A stretch of DNA of 19,107 nucleotides from Candidatus Kapaibacterium sp. Lineage in GTDB: Bacteria; Bacteroidota; Ignavibacteria; Kapaibacteriales; UBA961. The notes below the pieces were generated by a model. The model was given only the letters and a program-made list of their open reading frames with translations, made no database searches and had not been told where the DNA came from. A program made the translations under genes and the position numbers. The stretch spans positions 1 to 19,107 of the forward strand of contig JALRHN010000023.1 in assembly GCA_023259575.1 (NCBI GenBank). The letters run 5' to 3'. Every line of letters starts with the position of its first letter. Positions within the stretch are counted from its first letter, which is position 1. Below are positions 1 to 9,400 of the stretch, one piece after another.

Positions 1-1326
1 AGTAGATTCAATACCACATTGATTAATTAAATATTGCTTAATCGATTCAACTCTTTGTTTAGATAGAGACATATTATCTTGTTCTTCGTCGATATCTGCA
101 TTACATCCTGTTAATGTTAAGGATGCTTGTGGATAAAGTTTCATTCTTTTAGCAATGATATTCATTATATGATAATATGTGGAAAGCCTATCATCACTAT
201 TGACGCTATCTTCAGAAAATGCAAGTAATTGCTGTTGTTCAAGTATTTGATATCGTTGTGGAATCGAAGCAGACCCTTTTTCAAAGAAGACATAAGGTAA
301 TAAAGGCGTCATTAGGACAGAAGTGAATTCTTCATCTACAATTTTAATCAGTGGCTCTTCTCTATTATTATCATATACTGCCCATGCAGATATATTCGCC
401 TCTAATTGCTTTTTGTGTCCATATTTAATTGTATCTGTTCTCTTGTGGATTGTTACATATACAATACTATCAGGAGAAATAATAGTATCCATAGAAAGTG
501 AAGAGTTACCTATTGTAAACTCAGTAAAAGGAGGCTTAACTGATATAGTAATTGTATCAATTACTGTGATATCTTTATATGTTTTATGAATTTCTTTATC
601 ATGAAAAGGCGAATATCGAATAGAAAATCCACATCTATATTGGTGAATATGCCAATCATTTTGTGAAACAATATCATTTAGAGGATAAAAAACTTGTAGT
701 TCTGGCAATAAAAACAATGTTTGTAGTGAATTTAATGGTAATTGATATGATAATCCAAGTACAGGTCCAAAGCTATGTGACTGATAAAATGGAATAGATT
801 GGTCTAAAAATTCATTTCTTGATCTACTTCCATTTGGGAATGTACCTACAGAGGGCTTAATTAGTAATTCTTTTTGAGAGAATGTTGGATGTGCATAAAC
901 AGAATAGCGTAATCCTAATTCGATGTTTAATTGATTATATGGTGAATATTGATAATATGATTCAAGTCCAATATTTTGTAAAGAAGCATCTACGATATGT
1001 TGATATTCCCCTTGTATATTCCCACTTAGGCTTATAAACTCCGAAGTGGTTAATGTACCTTGATAATCATTATAAGTTAATCTTGTAGAAAATGACGAGG
1101 TATTTGTTATAGGAAAATCATAGAAAATGCCAAAAATAGGAGCATTCCCCTTTCCATGTGAAAACTGTGGACAACAATTAGGATATTGCGGAAAAGACCT
1201 AAAATCGGCTAGATGAGAATTAATACCGTACCCTGCTAAGACTCCATACCCAGTTCTTTGTTGAGCAAAAGACAAGGATACCGTCATAAAGAAGCAAACC
1301 AGAAAATATGTAAATGAAGTGCTCAT
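1..1326 (-). CDS. OmpA-like outer-membrane protein, C-terminus cut by the left edge
   Basis: I translated this frame by hand from an ATG at 1326 to base 1: 442 codons with no stop, so the gene is open at the left edge. Residues 1-21 look like a Sec signal peptide ending ...SLSFA before QQRTGYG. Residues about 22-250 are rich in aromatic and alternating polar/hydrophobic segments, as expected for a beta-barrel. A beta-rich linker follows. From about residue 338 (PLLPYVFFEKGSASIPQRY) it matches the start of an OmpA peptidoglycan-binding domain, continuing with SLTLTGCNADIDEE and LSKQRVESIKQYLI, which correspond to the family's GHTD-type strand and the helix after it. The usual GHTD histidine is replaced (TGCNAD). 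Probable role: anchoring the outer membrane to peptidoglycan. The 106-base gap to the upstream lipoprotein gene shows no terminator I trust, so the two could share a transcript. The family call is firm; the exact function is not. Confidence 0.8.
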   Translation of the reverse strand, partial: MSTSFTYFLVCFFMTVSLSFAQQRTGYGVLAGYGINSHLADFRSFPQYPNCCPQFSHGKGNAPIFGIFYDFPITNTSSFSTRLTYNDYQGTLTTSEFISLSGNIQGEYQHIVDASLQNIGLESYYQYSPYNQLNIELGLRYSVYAHPTFSQKELLIKPSVGTFPNGSRSRNEFLDQSIPFYQSHSFGPVLGLSYQLPLNSLQTLFLLPELQVFYPLNDIVSQNDWHIHQYRCGFSIRYSPFHDKEIHKTYKDITVIDTITISVKPPFTEFTIGNSSLSMDTIISPDSIVYVTIHKRTDTIKYGHKKQLEANISAWAVYDNNREEPLIKIVDEEFTSVLMTPLLPYVFFEKGSASIPQRYQILEQQQLLAFSEDSVNSDDRLSTYYHIMNIIAKRMKLYPQASLTLTGCNADIDEEQDNMSLSKQRVESIKQYLINQCGIEST

Positions 1327-1432
1327 ACATAAAAACTATAAATGTAAAAAGAGTACATATAATCTTATTGCATCAAATTATAATTTTTTAGAATATCATC
1401 CTTGTATTAAAATATGAATGAGATTTTTGTTA
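1327..1432. other. Intergenic gap before the OmpA-like gene
   Basis: These 106 bases are very AT-rich. I found no convincing stem-loop terminator after the lipoprotein stop and no promoter I would defend for the OmpA-like gene, although TATAAT-like strings occur. A promoter here is likely but not identifiable by eye. Confidence 0.4.
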
Positions 1433-2554
1433 CTATTTAAATAATAGTTTTGATGGATTGATACCAATTTCATGTGAATATGTATATCTATTTGTAAGTA
1501 AATCATATATAAGCATTTGACCACTCACCATGAAGTTTCTGGCATTTAGTATATAGAGATTACTGTTATTTCTTGCTATTCCATACATTTGATTTCCAGT
1601 TATTGCTGGTATGATAAGTGAATCTTTTAACATAGTATTTTGAGATTGAATGTGATGTATTCCCTTTTTTGAAATTGCATATAAGATATGTAGTGAAGTA
1701 TCATAAAATCCTCTACCAGTAAATGTTTCTTTATGATCTCGTATTGGATGTAATGAATTTGCTTCAATTTCTGTAATTCCACCTACAGAATCTTTTATAC
1801 TAGTTATATGAGAATATAAAACAAGCCACGAATTACTTGGTAATGAATAGTAAATCGATTGAGGATTTAGGCCAGTTTTTACACTTGTATACGTATTGGT
1901 TTTGATATCATAAAATAGAACCGTTCCAGCATATGGTTCTTTATAACGAAATATTCCATATCCTGAATTACAAACAGCAATCGTATTACCGAATACAGCA
2001 ATACCTTCTGGAGCGCATAACTGTTGATTAATCAATGGAAGATATTCTGATGAATTGATATTTACTTGATAGACAATATCTGCATAAAGATCAGTAACAA
2101 GTAAGAGACTATCTTGTAATATTACACCCTTTTTTAAAAAATGTCCATTACCTTGTATAACAATAGATCGTATAACTTTAGCAGTTTTAGAATTCATAAT
2201 ATGAATTTCATTGCTAGTAGATATAATTAAAGCCATTAATGAATCATTGATCTTGATGATGTCATTAGCTGTATCGCCTAAAGCAAAACCATTGTTTTTA
2301 CAGGGAAATATATTTATTGGAGGATTTGAGAGATCTGATTGATACCACAAAGAAGAATTATTATATCCATATAATCCTTCACATAGAACATATACACCAG
2401 AATCTTCGCTGATATAGCATGTATCAGGTATTGGATCTATCTGATGTGTACAGCTATATATTAAGAAGCATAATATGCTACAAAATGAAAAAGGGTGTGC
2501 CATAAATGGAACACCCTTTTTAATACTATTACACCTTAATTTCAATGAGATCAT
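1433..2554 (-). CDS. Secreted beta-propeller-like lipoprotein (DUF5074/YncE-like)
   Basis: The product is 373 residues from the ATG at 2554. The N-terminus has a basic stretch (KK near residue 12) and a hydrophobic run ending LIYSC, a plausible lipobox with Cys near residue 35. The segment VYVLCEGLYGYNNSSLWYQ resembles the opening repeat of Bacteroidota DUF5074 surface proteins (pattern NEGN.G.NNGSL.YY). Repeated strand pairs with turns such as NDIIKIND and PEGIAVFGNTIAV suggest a seven-bladed propeller; no catalytic residues are recognisable. The ATG shares one base with the actF stop (TAATG), implying translational coupling. An alternative ATG at 2503 (residue 18) lies in the loop of a terminator-like hairpin and would give a signal peptide without the basic residues, so I prefer the longer form. 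The stop is TAG. Whether it works with the respiratory complex or is merely downstream is unknown. Confidence 0.7.
   Translation of the reverse strand: MISLKLRCNSIKKGVPFMAHPFSFCSILCFLIYSCTHQIDPIPDTCYISEDSGVYVLCEGLYGYNNSSLWYQSDLSNPPINIFPCKNNGFALGDTANDIIKINDSLMALIISTSNEIHIMNSKTAKVIRSIVIQGNGHFLKKGVILQDSLLLVTDLYADIVYQVNINSSEYLPLINQQLCAPEGIAVFGNTIAVCNSGYGIFRYKEPYAGTVLFYDIKTNTYTSVKTGLNPQSIYYSLPSNSWLVLYSHITSIKDSVGGITEIEANSLHPIRDHKETFTGRGFYDTSLHILYAISKKGIHHIQSQNTMLKDSLIIPAITGNQMYGIARNNSNLYILNARNFMVSGQMLIYDLLTNRYTYSHEIGINPSKLLFK
2488..2521 (-). terminator. Intrinsic terminator hairpin after actF, inside the next gene's start region
   Basis: The two arms 2488-2498 and 2511-2521 are perfect 11-bp complements (AAAAAGGGTGT and ACACCCTTTTT). 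They are followed inward by one mismatch, two further G-C pairs and a 6-base loop. The descending arm ends in five T on either strand, so it could terminate both ways. It starts 33 bases past the actF stop codon, the expected place for the end of the act operon. It also lies within the first 22 codons of the overlapping lipoprotein reading frame, so termination is probably partial or depends on translation. Confidence 0.7.
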
Positions 2555-3726
2555 TATGATATTAAGTCTATTGATTCTTGTATGAATGGATCATTATGGG
2601 CTAGACCACTAATGCTATTCATTCTTTTAGCGGTAAAAAATAGTAATAGTCCCATGAAGAAGAGAACCATTCCACCTGCTGACATCAAAGCCATTATATT
2701 AAAATGTTCTATACCATGTTCACGAAAACCAGGAATTATAATCCAAGATAAATCAATAAAATGGGCAATTAATATTATGATTGCAGCAGCTTTTACAATG
2801 GTAAAATTACGCTTTACATCTTGACGTAATAATAATAAGAAAGGGACAATAAAGTGAATGAACAATGATGTCCAACCTAGTATTTCCCAACCATTTTTTG
2901 TTCTATCTATATAATAGAAAGTTTCTTCTGGCAAATTACTATACCAAATCAAAAAATATTGAGAGAAATGTATATATGTCCAAAAGATTGTAAAGGCAAA
3001 CATCAATTTACCAAGGTCATGCATATGTTCTTTGCTAATAAAACCTTTTAACTCACCAGAATGGTAAACAGAAATGAACAAAAGAGCAATAACTGAAATT
3101 GTTGAAACAAAATTACCAGCAAAGTAATAAAGACCAAAAATAGTACTAAACCAATGTGGTTCTAATGCCATCATCAAATCAAATGCAGCAAACGTAATAG
3201 TTAATGCATATCCTAGAACAAAAGGAGCAGATCTTTTATAATTTTTTAAAGTTGGGGCATAATCGCCTGGCATTGAATCTTGCTTAATTGAATTACCAAC
3301 TATATAACGATGCATCCAAAACCAAAACAAACAATAACCAATAACTCTAGCAATAAAAAAAGGAGTATTAGTATATGGAGCTTTTGTTGGAATATTCTCT
3401 ATGCCATGATAGAAACTATTTCTAAAGATTAAGATTGGTAATAAAATGATGAGCGCAAATTGAGCAAACCATCCTAACATTTCAGGAATACGACGTATAG
3501 AAGCACTCCAACCTGCACGAACTAAATACTGTAAGGCAGAGAAAAACAATGCAGTAACGCTTATACCTATAACATACATTGCACCAACTAAATAGGCAGG
3601 TAAAATGGATGCTTGATTCATAGCCATTCCCGCTATTGCTAAAACAATACCGGCACCAATACAGATAATTGATGTTTTATTAACATTTTGTTGAAACTGT
3701 GTTCCACCGAGATTGACGGGCTTCAT
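2554..3726 (-). CDS. actF: ACIII subunit ActF, integral membrane quinol-side subunit
   Basis: This 390-residue, very hydrophobic protein has about ten predicted membrane helices, the first around residues 18-40. It belongs to the NrfD/PsrC-like superfamily and is the shorter paralogue of ActC. In ACIII structures ActF and ActC form the membrane core; a quinol site is placed in ActC and both are proposed to host proton paths. Charged or aromatic residues kept in helices, such as FWFWMHR, FDLMMALEPHWFS and FWTYIHFSQYFLIWY, match what I know of this subunit. A good Shine-Dalgarno sequence (AGAGG, 3731-3735) precedes the ATG. It is the last act gene and its stop overlaps the start of the downstream lipoprotein gene. 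Confidence 0.92.
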   Translation of the reverse strand: MKPVNLGGTQFQQNVNKTSIICIGAGIVLAIAGMAMNQASILPAYLVGAMYVIGISVTALFFSALQYLVRAGWSASIRRIPEMLGWFAQFALIILLPILIFRNSFYHGIENIPTKAPYTNTPFFIARVIGYCLFWFWMHRYIVGNSIKQDSMPGDYAPTLKNYKRSAPFVLGYALTITFAAFDLMMALEPHWFSTIFGLYYFAGNFVSTISVIALLFISVYHSGELKGFISKEHMHDLGKLMFAFTIFWTYIHFSQYFLIWYSNLPEETFYYIDRTKNGWEILGWTSLFIHFIVPFLLLLRQDVKRNFTIVKAAAIIILIAHFIDLSWIIIPGFREHGIEHFNIMALMSAGGMVLFFMGLLLFFTAKRMNSISGLAHNDPFIQESIDLIS

Positions 3727-3770
3727 ATTTCCTCTTGAGTCAACGATATACTTCTGTGGTACTTTAGAAA

Positions 3771-4388
3771 TTAAGGCTTAACGCCTAGTTTTTGCATTTC
3801 GCGTATATAGGCAACAATTGCCCAGCGATCATTTGATTGAATTTTATCACCATAGCCGTTCATTATGTTTTGTCCAGCAGAGATGATATGATAAAGATGA
3901 GCATCAGATTTAGCTTTTGTAACTTCATCTCTTAGATTAGGTGGATTTTGGAAGCCACGAGCAACTACACTACCATTACCTTGGCCATCATAGTTATGAC
4001 AAGGTGTACAAAATGCTTCAAAACGATTCTTGCCTCTTGAGAGGACATATTGTCTAGTTGAAGTAGTTGATAAGTCTAAAGGATTAGAACCTACTAATGA
4101 ATCAGCTTTTTCAAAATCTGGTTTATCTAGTGGATATGCAGAACCATTGCGTGAAACAGTATGCTCTACAGGATATCTTCCGCTTCTACCATCATTGAAA
4201 AAAGTAGATTTAACTTGAGGTTTAACTTTAAATTGGTCATCCATATCATCAAGTACCATAATTGGTGTTGACTTCGAAAACCATGTATAATTGCCACTTA
4301 AAACTAAAACTATAAATCCTGCAAGAAATATGAGGATTGCAGTTTTAAGATAAAATCCAAATCCGCGATTATTTGTTTGTTGTTCCAT
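3771..4388 (-). CDS. actE: ACIII subunit ActE, membrane-anchored mono-haem cytochrome c
   Basis: The product is 205 residues. One membrane segment (about 14-31) has no lipobox cysteine, so it is likely an uncleaved anchor with the rest in the periplasm. The single haem c site is CTPCH at 127-131, followed by HNYDGQGNG as in class I cytochromes c; Met176 (QNIMNGY) is the likely sixth ligand. NLRDE and DRWAIVAYIREMQ are the usual C-terminal cytochrome elements. ActE passes electrons from the ActA/ActB side toward the downstream acceptor cytochrome. It lies between actD and actF with gaps of 15 and 44 bases. AGAGGAAATA lies about ten bases ahead of the ATG as a ribosome site. Confidence 0.94.
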   Translation of the reverse strand: MEQQTNNRGFGFYLKTAILIFLAGFIVLVLSGNYTWFSKSTPIMVLDDMDDQFKVKPQVKSTFFNDGRSGRYPVEHTVSRNGSAYPLDKPDFEKADSLVGSNPLDLSTTSTRQYVLSRGKNRFEAFCTPCHNYDGQGNGSVVARGFQNPPNLRDEVTKAKSDAHLYHIISAGQNIMNGYGDKIQSNDRWAIVAYIREMQKLGVKP

Positions 4389-4403
4389 TGCTGGTATTTC
4401 CTC

Positions 4404-4940
4404 TTAAGCTTCTATCAGGCGCACATCATCAGCACCGATTTCATTCATAAATTTGGTAGTAGTTTCAAGAGAGAAACGTTGATCAGTAGCAAAGATGCTT
4501 AATACAAATGTATCATCAACTGCAGAATTAAATCCTGCATCATCCTGTAAATCTGAATACCACTTTGGTAAACCACATAATGCCCATAAGGCAACGAATG
4601 TAGCTAATGCTGTTAATAATACTGTTAATTCAAACATGATAGGAATACCAAATTGAACAGAAAAGAATGGTTTTCCACCAATATTCAATTTATAGTCCAC
4701 AGCACCTGTCCACCACATTAAAAACACAGCATTACCTAATCCAAACATTGCTCCACCAAAAGAAATATATGGTAAGATTGTCCTTTTAACTCCCATTGCT
4801 TTATCTAATCCATGTATTGGATAAGGAGTATAAATATCAAAATCTGTATATCCACTTTCGCGTACTTTGTTTGCAGCATGCATAATCTTATTAGGGTCTT
4901 TGAAATTACCTAATACTGCTATATTTTTTGAATCACTCAT
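4404..4940 (-). CDS. actD: ACIII subunit ActD (DUF3341), cytoplasmic-side membrane subunit
   Basis: This 178-residue protein has the DUF3341 layout: a soluble N-terminal alpha/beta part (NIAVLGNFKDPNKIMHAANK, then YTPYPIHGLDKAMG), two membrane helices at about 57-79 and 99-123, and a short C-terminal soluble part ending DDVRLIEA. There is no cofactor motif. The motif YTPYPIHGLD is a hallmark of this subunit. In ACIII structures ActD packs against ActC on the cytoplasmic side with a structural role. Position between actC and actE matches the canonical act order, and AAGGA precedes the ATG. Confidence 0.93.
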   Translation of the reverse strand: MSDSKNIAVLGNFKDPNKIMHAANKVRESGYTDFDIYTPYPIHGLDKAMGVKRTILPYISFGGAMFGLGNAVFLMWWTGAVDYKLNIGGKPFFSVQFGIPIMFELTVLLTALATFVALWALCGLPKWYSDLQDDAGFNSAVDDTFVLSIFATDQRFSLETTTKFMNEIGADDVRLIEA

Positions 4941-4973
4941 TGTATGTATATTTCCTTAGAGATTCTTTTCTTA

Positions 4974-6434
4974 TTAATGGTGATGTTCTTCATCATGATG
5001 ATGAACTGGCTGAGATCCTGGCATAATTCCTTTTATCTCAGAAATCGCTATAACTGGTAAATATTTTGAGAATAATAAGAACAGTGTTAGGAATAGTCCA
5101 ATTGTTCCTACAAATATTCCAACTTCTACCATTGTTGGTGTATAATAGCTCCAACTTGATGGTAAGAAATCATGATGTAATGATGTTGATATGATTGTAA
5201 ATCGTTCAAACCACATACCTATATTTACAAATATGGATATCACGAACATCAATGGAATATTTCTTCTCGCTTTTTTAAACCAATAAATCTGAGGTGATAA
5301 AACATTGCAAGAAAGCATTGACCAATATGCCCACCAATATTCACCAAAAGCTCTATTTATGAAAACAGTTCTTTCATATTCATTACCACTATACCATGCT
5401 ATAAAGAATTCCATTGAATATGCATAACCAACCATCATTCCAGTTGCAAGAATGATTTTATTCATGTTTTCAAGATGCTTTAATGTGATATAGTCTTTTA
5501 AACCTAAAATCTCTCTAGCAATTACAAGCAATGTCATTACCATTGCAAAACCAGAGAAGATAGCTCCTGCAACAAAGTAAGGAGGGAAAATAGTAGTATG
5601 CCATCCAGGTAGAACAGATGTTGCAAAGTCCATAGAAACGATTGTATGAACTGATAGTACAAGCGGTGTAGACAAACCAGCTAAAATCATATAAGCGATT
5701 TCATAGTGATGCCATGCACGCATGGAACCTGTCCAACCGAAACTGAAAAACGTATATAATGATTTTGCAGTTTTACCTTTAACATAATTTCTAATTGTTG
5801 CCAAATCAGGTACTAAACCGATAAACCAGAATAATGCCGATACAGTTAAATAGGTAGATACAGCAAAAACGTCCCATACAAGTGGAGATCTAAAGTTCAC
5901 CCATAATTGCATTTGATTAGGATATGGTGTTAGCCAATATGCAAACCAAGGACGTCCAGTATGGATAACTGGAAAAATACCAGCACACATAACCGCAAAG
6001 ATTGTCATTGCCTCTGCCGAACGATTAATTGCTGTACGCCATTTTTGACGGAATAAATACAGAATAGCTGAAATCAATGTTCCTGCATGGCCAATACCAA
6101 TCCAAAAAACGAAATTGGTAATATCCCAAGCCCAACCAATAGTATTATTAGAACCCCAAACTCCAATACCAGTTGTTACAGTTTCTCCAATTGCTCCAAA
6201 ACCTAATCCAGCTATCGAAGCGCATATTAATACTGCTAACCAATATTTTAGATTGGTTTTTCCTTCTACAATACCTGCAATTTTCTCGGTTACATCATGA
6301 ATTGATGGATTACCAAGAACTAACGGCTCACGCTGTGAATCAGGTACCGGATAAGGGTTATTCTGATATGAGGCGGATGTTAGATGTTCCGGAGAACTTC
6401 CATTGGCCGTTTGTGTGACAGTTTCAACCGACAT
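4974..6434 (-). CDS. actC: ACIII subunit ActC, NrfD/PsrC-like quinol-binding membrane subunit
   Basis: The 486-residue product has a soluble N-terminal stretch of about 63 residues (including NPYPVPDSQREPLVLGNPSI), then about ten membrane helices. NrfD-family features include FWIGIGHAGTLISAILYLFR and INRSAEAMTIFAVMCAG; the His and Asp/Glu positions in the first of these are near the proposed menaquinol site next to the [3Fe-4S] cluster of ActB. MEFFIAWYSGNEYER and NIGMWFERF are typical of ActC. The C-terminal tail is His-rich (HHHDEEHHH, last nine residues), which I do not recall as universal. AGGA precedes the ATG, and the gap to actB is 29 bases. Confidence 0.95.
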   Translation of the reverse strand: MSVETVTQTANGSSPEHLTSASYQNNPYPVPDSQREPLVLGNPSIHDVTEKIAGIVEGKTNLKYWLAVLICASIAGLGFGAIGETVTTGIGVWGSNNTIGWAWDITNFVFWIGIGHAGTLISAILYLFRQKWRTAINRSAEAMTIFAVMCAGIFPVIHTGRPWFAYWLTPYPNQMQLWVNFRSPLVWDVFAVSTYLTVSALFWFIGLVPDLATIRNYVKGKTAKSLYTFFSFGWTGSMRAWHHYEIAYMILAGLSTPLVLSVHTIVSMDFATSVLPGWHTTIFPPYFVAGAIFSGFAMVMTLLVIAREILGLKDYITLKHLENMNKIILATGMMVGYAYSMEFFIAWYSGNEYERTVFINRAFGEYWWAYWSMLSCNVLSPQIYWFKKARRNIPLMFVISIFVNIGMWFERFTIISTSLHHDFLPSSWSYYTPTMVEVGIFVGTIGLFLTLFLLFSKYLPVIAISEIKGIMPGSQPVHHHDEEHHH

Positions 6435-6463
6435 ACTTAATTCCTGCTTAAAATATCGTTGTA

Positions 6464-9400
6464 TTATACTTTCGGTACATCATTTGTATTGCGAACTTTT
6501 ACCAAATAGGTAATTGATGGCCGCACATTCAATGCACTCAATACCTTGAATGCACCATTCTCTTCTTTATATTTCTGTGTTTCATTACCACGTTTAATCT
6601 TAGATGCTTGTGCAACCTTACTTTTTGGATCATTGATATCACCAAAGATAATTGCATTTGCTGGACAAGCCTGTTGACAAGCTGTTACAGCTTCACCATC
6701 ATGTACTCTTGTACGGCCTAGATCTTTAACATGCATCTTAACTTCATTTAATCTCTGTACACAGAATGTACATTTTTCCATAACTCCACGCATACGTACA
6801 GTCACATCTGGATTAAATGCTAAATCTAATGGTGTCTTTTTATCTTTATGCCAGTTCAAGAAGTTAAAACGACGCACTTTGTAAGGACAATTATTTAAAC
6901 AATAACGTGTTCCTACACAACGATTATATGTCATTTCATTTAAGCCTTCTGGGCTATGTGTTGTGGCGGCAACTGGGCATACATTTTCACAAGGTGCATT
7001 TTCACAATGCTGACATAACATTGGCTGAAATACAGTTGTAACATTACCTTTTTCATCTTCTCTGTAATATCTATCAATTCGTATCCAATGCATTTCCCTA
7101 CTATTGGCTACATATTTCTTACCTACAGATGGAATATTGTTTTCTGCTTGGCATGCAATAACACATGCGCTACAGCCTGTACATGCACTCATATCAATAG
7201 CCATTGCCCATCTGTGTCCTACATAATTGTACGATGGTACAATGCTTAATGTATCAGCTATATGATGAGAATGTTCTCCAGCTTCATGTTCATGATTTTC
7301 ATGACTTGCTGCAGCTAAAGATGCGAATGTTACGTAACCTTCTTGAACACCTAAAATATCTTTTGTTCTTTCTTGCCATTCATTATCAAAAGGACTTGGT
7401 TTATCATATCGCTCAATAGCATGATGTCCTTGTGTTGTAGCAAGTTTCTCTGATCTACCTACTTTCTCAATCGAAACAGATGTATAAAGTGAGGAATTTG
7501 CAGAAAGTAATTTATATACATTCTCTCCAACATTTGCATGAACATTCCCACCGATTGTCTTACCATAACCTAATGTTAAAGTAATTACATTATCTGCAAC
7601 TCCAGGCTGAATAAATGCTGGTAATTCTATACTTCCTTTTTCATTAGATACTCTTACAATTTCACCTAATTGTATTGATAGAGAATCTGCTGTCTTTTTA
7701 TTAAGTATTACTAAATTACCCCAAGTATTTTTTGTTATTGGGTCTGGTAATTCTTGCAACCAAGAATTATTAGTATTACTACCGTCATAAAAAGAATAAG
7801 ATGGCTTTATTGATGCAATAATTCCTTTTAATGACATTTGTTCTGTTGGTAATGCTGAATATCCTAAAGGATTTCCTACTTCACTACTTACAGTGGAACT
7901 TGCAACCCCATCTTTTAATAAGGTTTCCCAAGCATTTGTAGATGAATATTGTGGGTTTTGTTTACGTATAAAATCATAATATGTCTCTGTTCCTGCAAAT
8001 GTAGCTGGATTTACAAAGTTTATGATTGACATCAACATATCTTGCGCACTTAATGAATTTTCATTTAAAGGCGCTATGATTGGTTGTTGAATAGAATATG
8101 TTCCATCAAAACTTATGGCATCACCCCAACTTTCTAAATAGTGCGATGTTGGAACATTCACTTTTGCAAGTTTCTCTGAAGTTTCATGTGATGAACAAGA
8201 TAATGAAGCAGCAAAACGTACTTTTTCAGCTAATAACTTTTTTAGATTTGAGTCAGCATAATATTCTGGATTTACTTCTACATAAATTACAGTTTCAATT
8301 ATTCCTGCATTTAAATCTGAAGTTAAAGTAGATATGTCTTTTGTTTTATCTGAACTATTGAAATACTTATGATTGAAAGATAATGGTTTACCTTCACCAA
8401 CTGCATCTAACATCTGATTGATTATTTGTCCTAGCGCAATAATACGTGCTGGAAGATGATCCCCTACCATAATCAATGGAGACTTTGCAGCAACTAATTG
8501 TTTTGCTATTTCTTTATGTTCATTATTAGAATTTGCTGATATGCCACTTGGTACAGCTTTACCTTTGAGAGAAGCTACTTCTACAAGAACTGAACTTAAA
8601 AATGCTGAATAATCATTTGGCTGAATAGCAATTCTGGCATCTGCATTAGCACCAGTTAATGAAAATCCAGATTCAATTGAAACTAGTTTATTCATAGTGG
8701 GGTTTTCTTTGCTTGGCTTACGATTAGCAGAAAATCCTTTAGTGTAATACACAGCATTTTTATCAGTACCTAAGAAATCATTATCAACAGATAAAATATA
8801 ATCTGCTTTTGATAGATCTGGAACTAATTCTGCATCTAAACCAAATACTGCTTGATTTGCTAAGGCAGAATGAGAAACGATAGCTGGTAAAGTATAAAAC
8901 TGAATGGAAGAATTTGCGCTAGTTATAGATTGAGCTAATGCCAAAAAAGAAGGAGAACAATGTTCATCAATAATAATAGCTGTTTTTTTGCCATTATTTG
9001 TAGCACTTGTTATCGCTTGCGCAATAGTAGATGCTGCATTTGTTGTACTAGAATCACCACCATTAACTCTCGATCTACGAATTCTATCGGGATCATATAA
9101 TGAAAGCAATGTACCTTGAATAAAAGCAGATGAACTTCCTAAGGATGCACTATGCTTTTCATTTCCATCAACTTTAATAGGACGGCCTTCTCTTGCTTTA
9201 ACCAGCAAACCAAAAGCCGCATTTTTATGTTGATATACTGTGGTATAATAATTCGGTAAACCAGGTATTTGGTATTCAGTAGGTGTAATTGCTGCCACAA
9301 GCTTATGCTCAGGACGTCTGCAACTAGCAGCAGCCATGGCCATAGAGGCAGACAGAACAGTCATGAACGTTCTGCGTGAAACACCAGAATCCAATAATGG

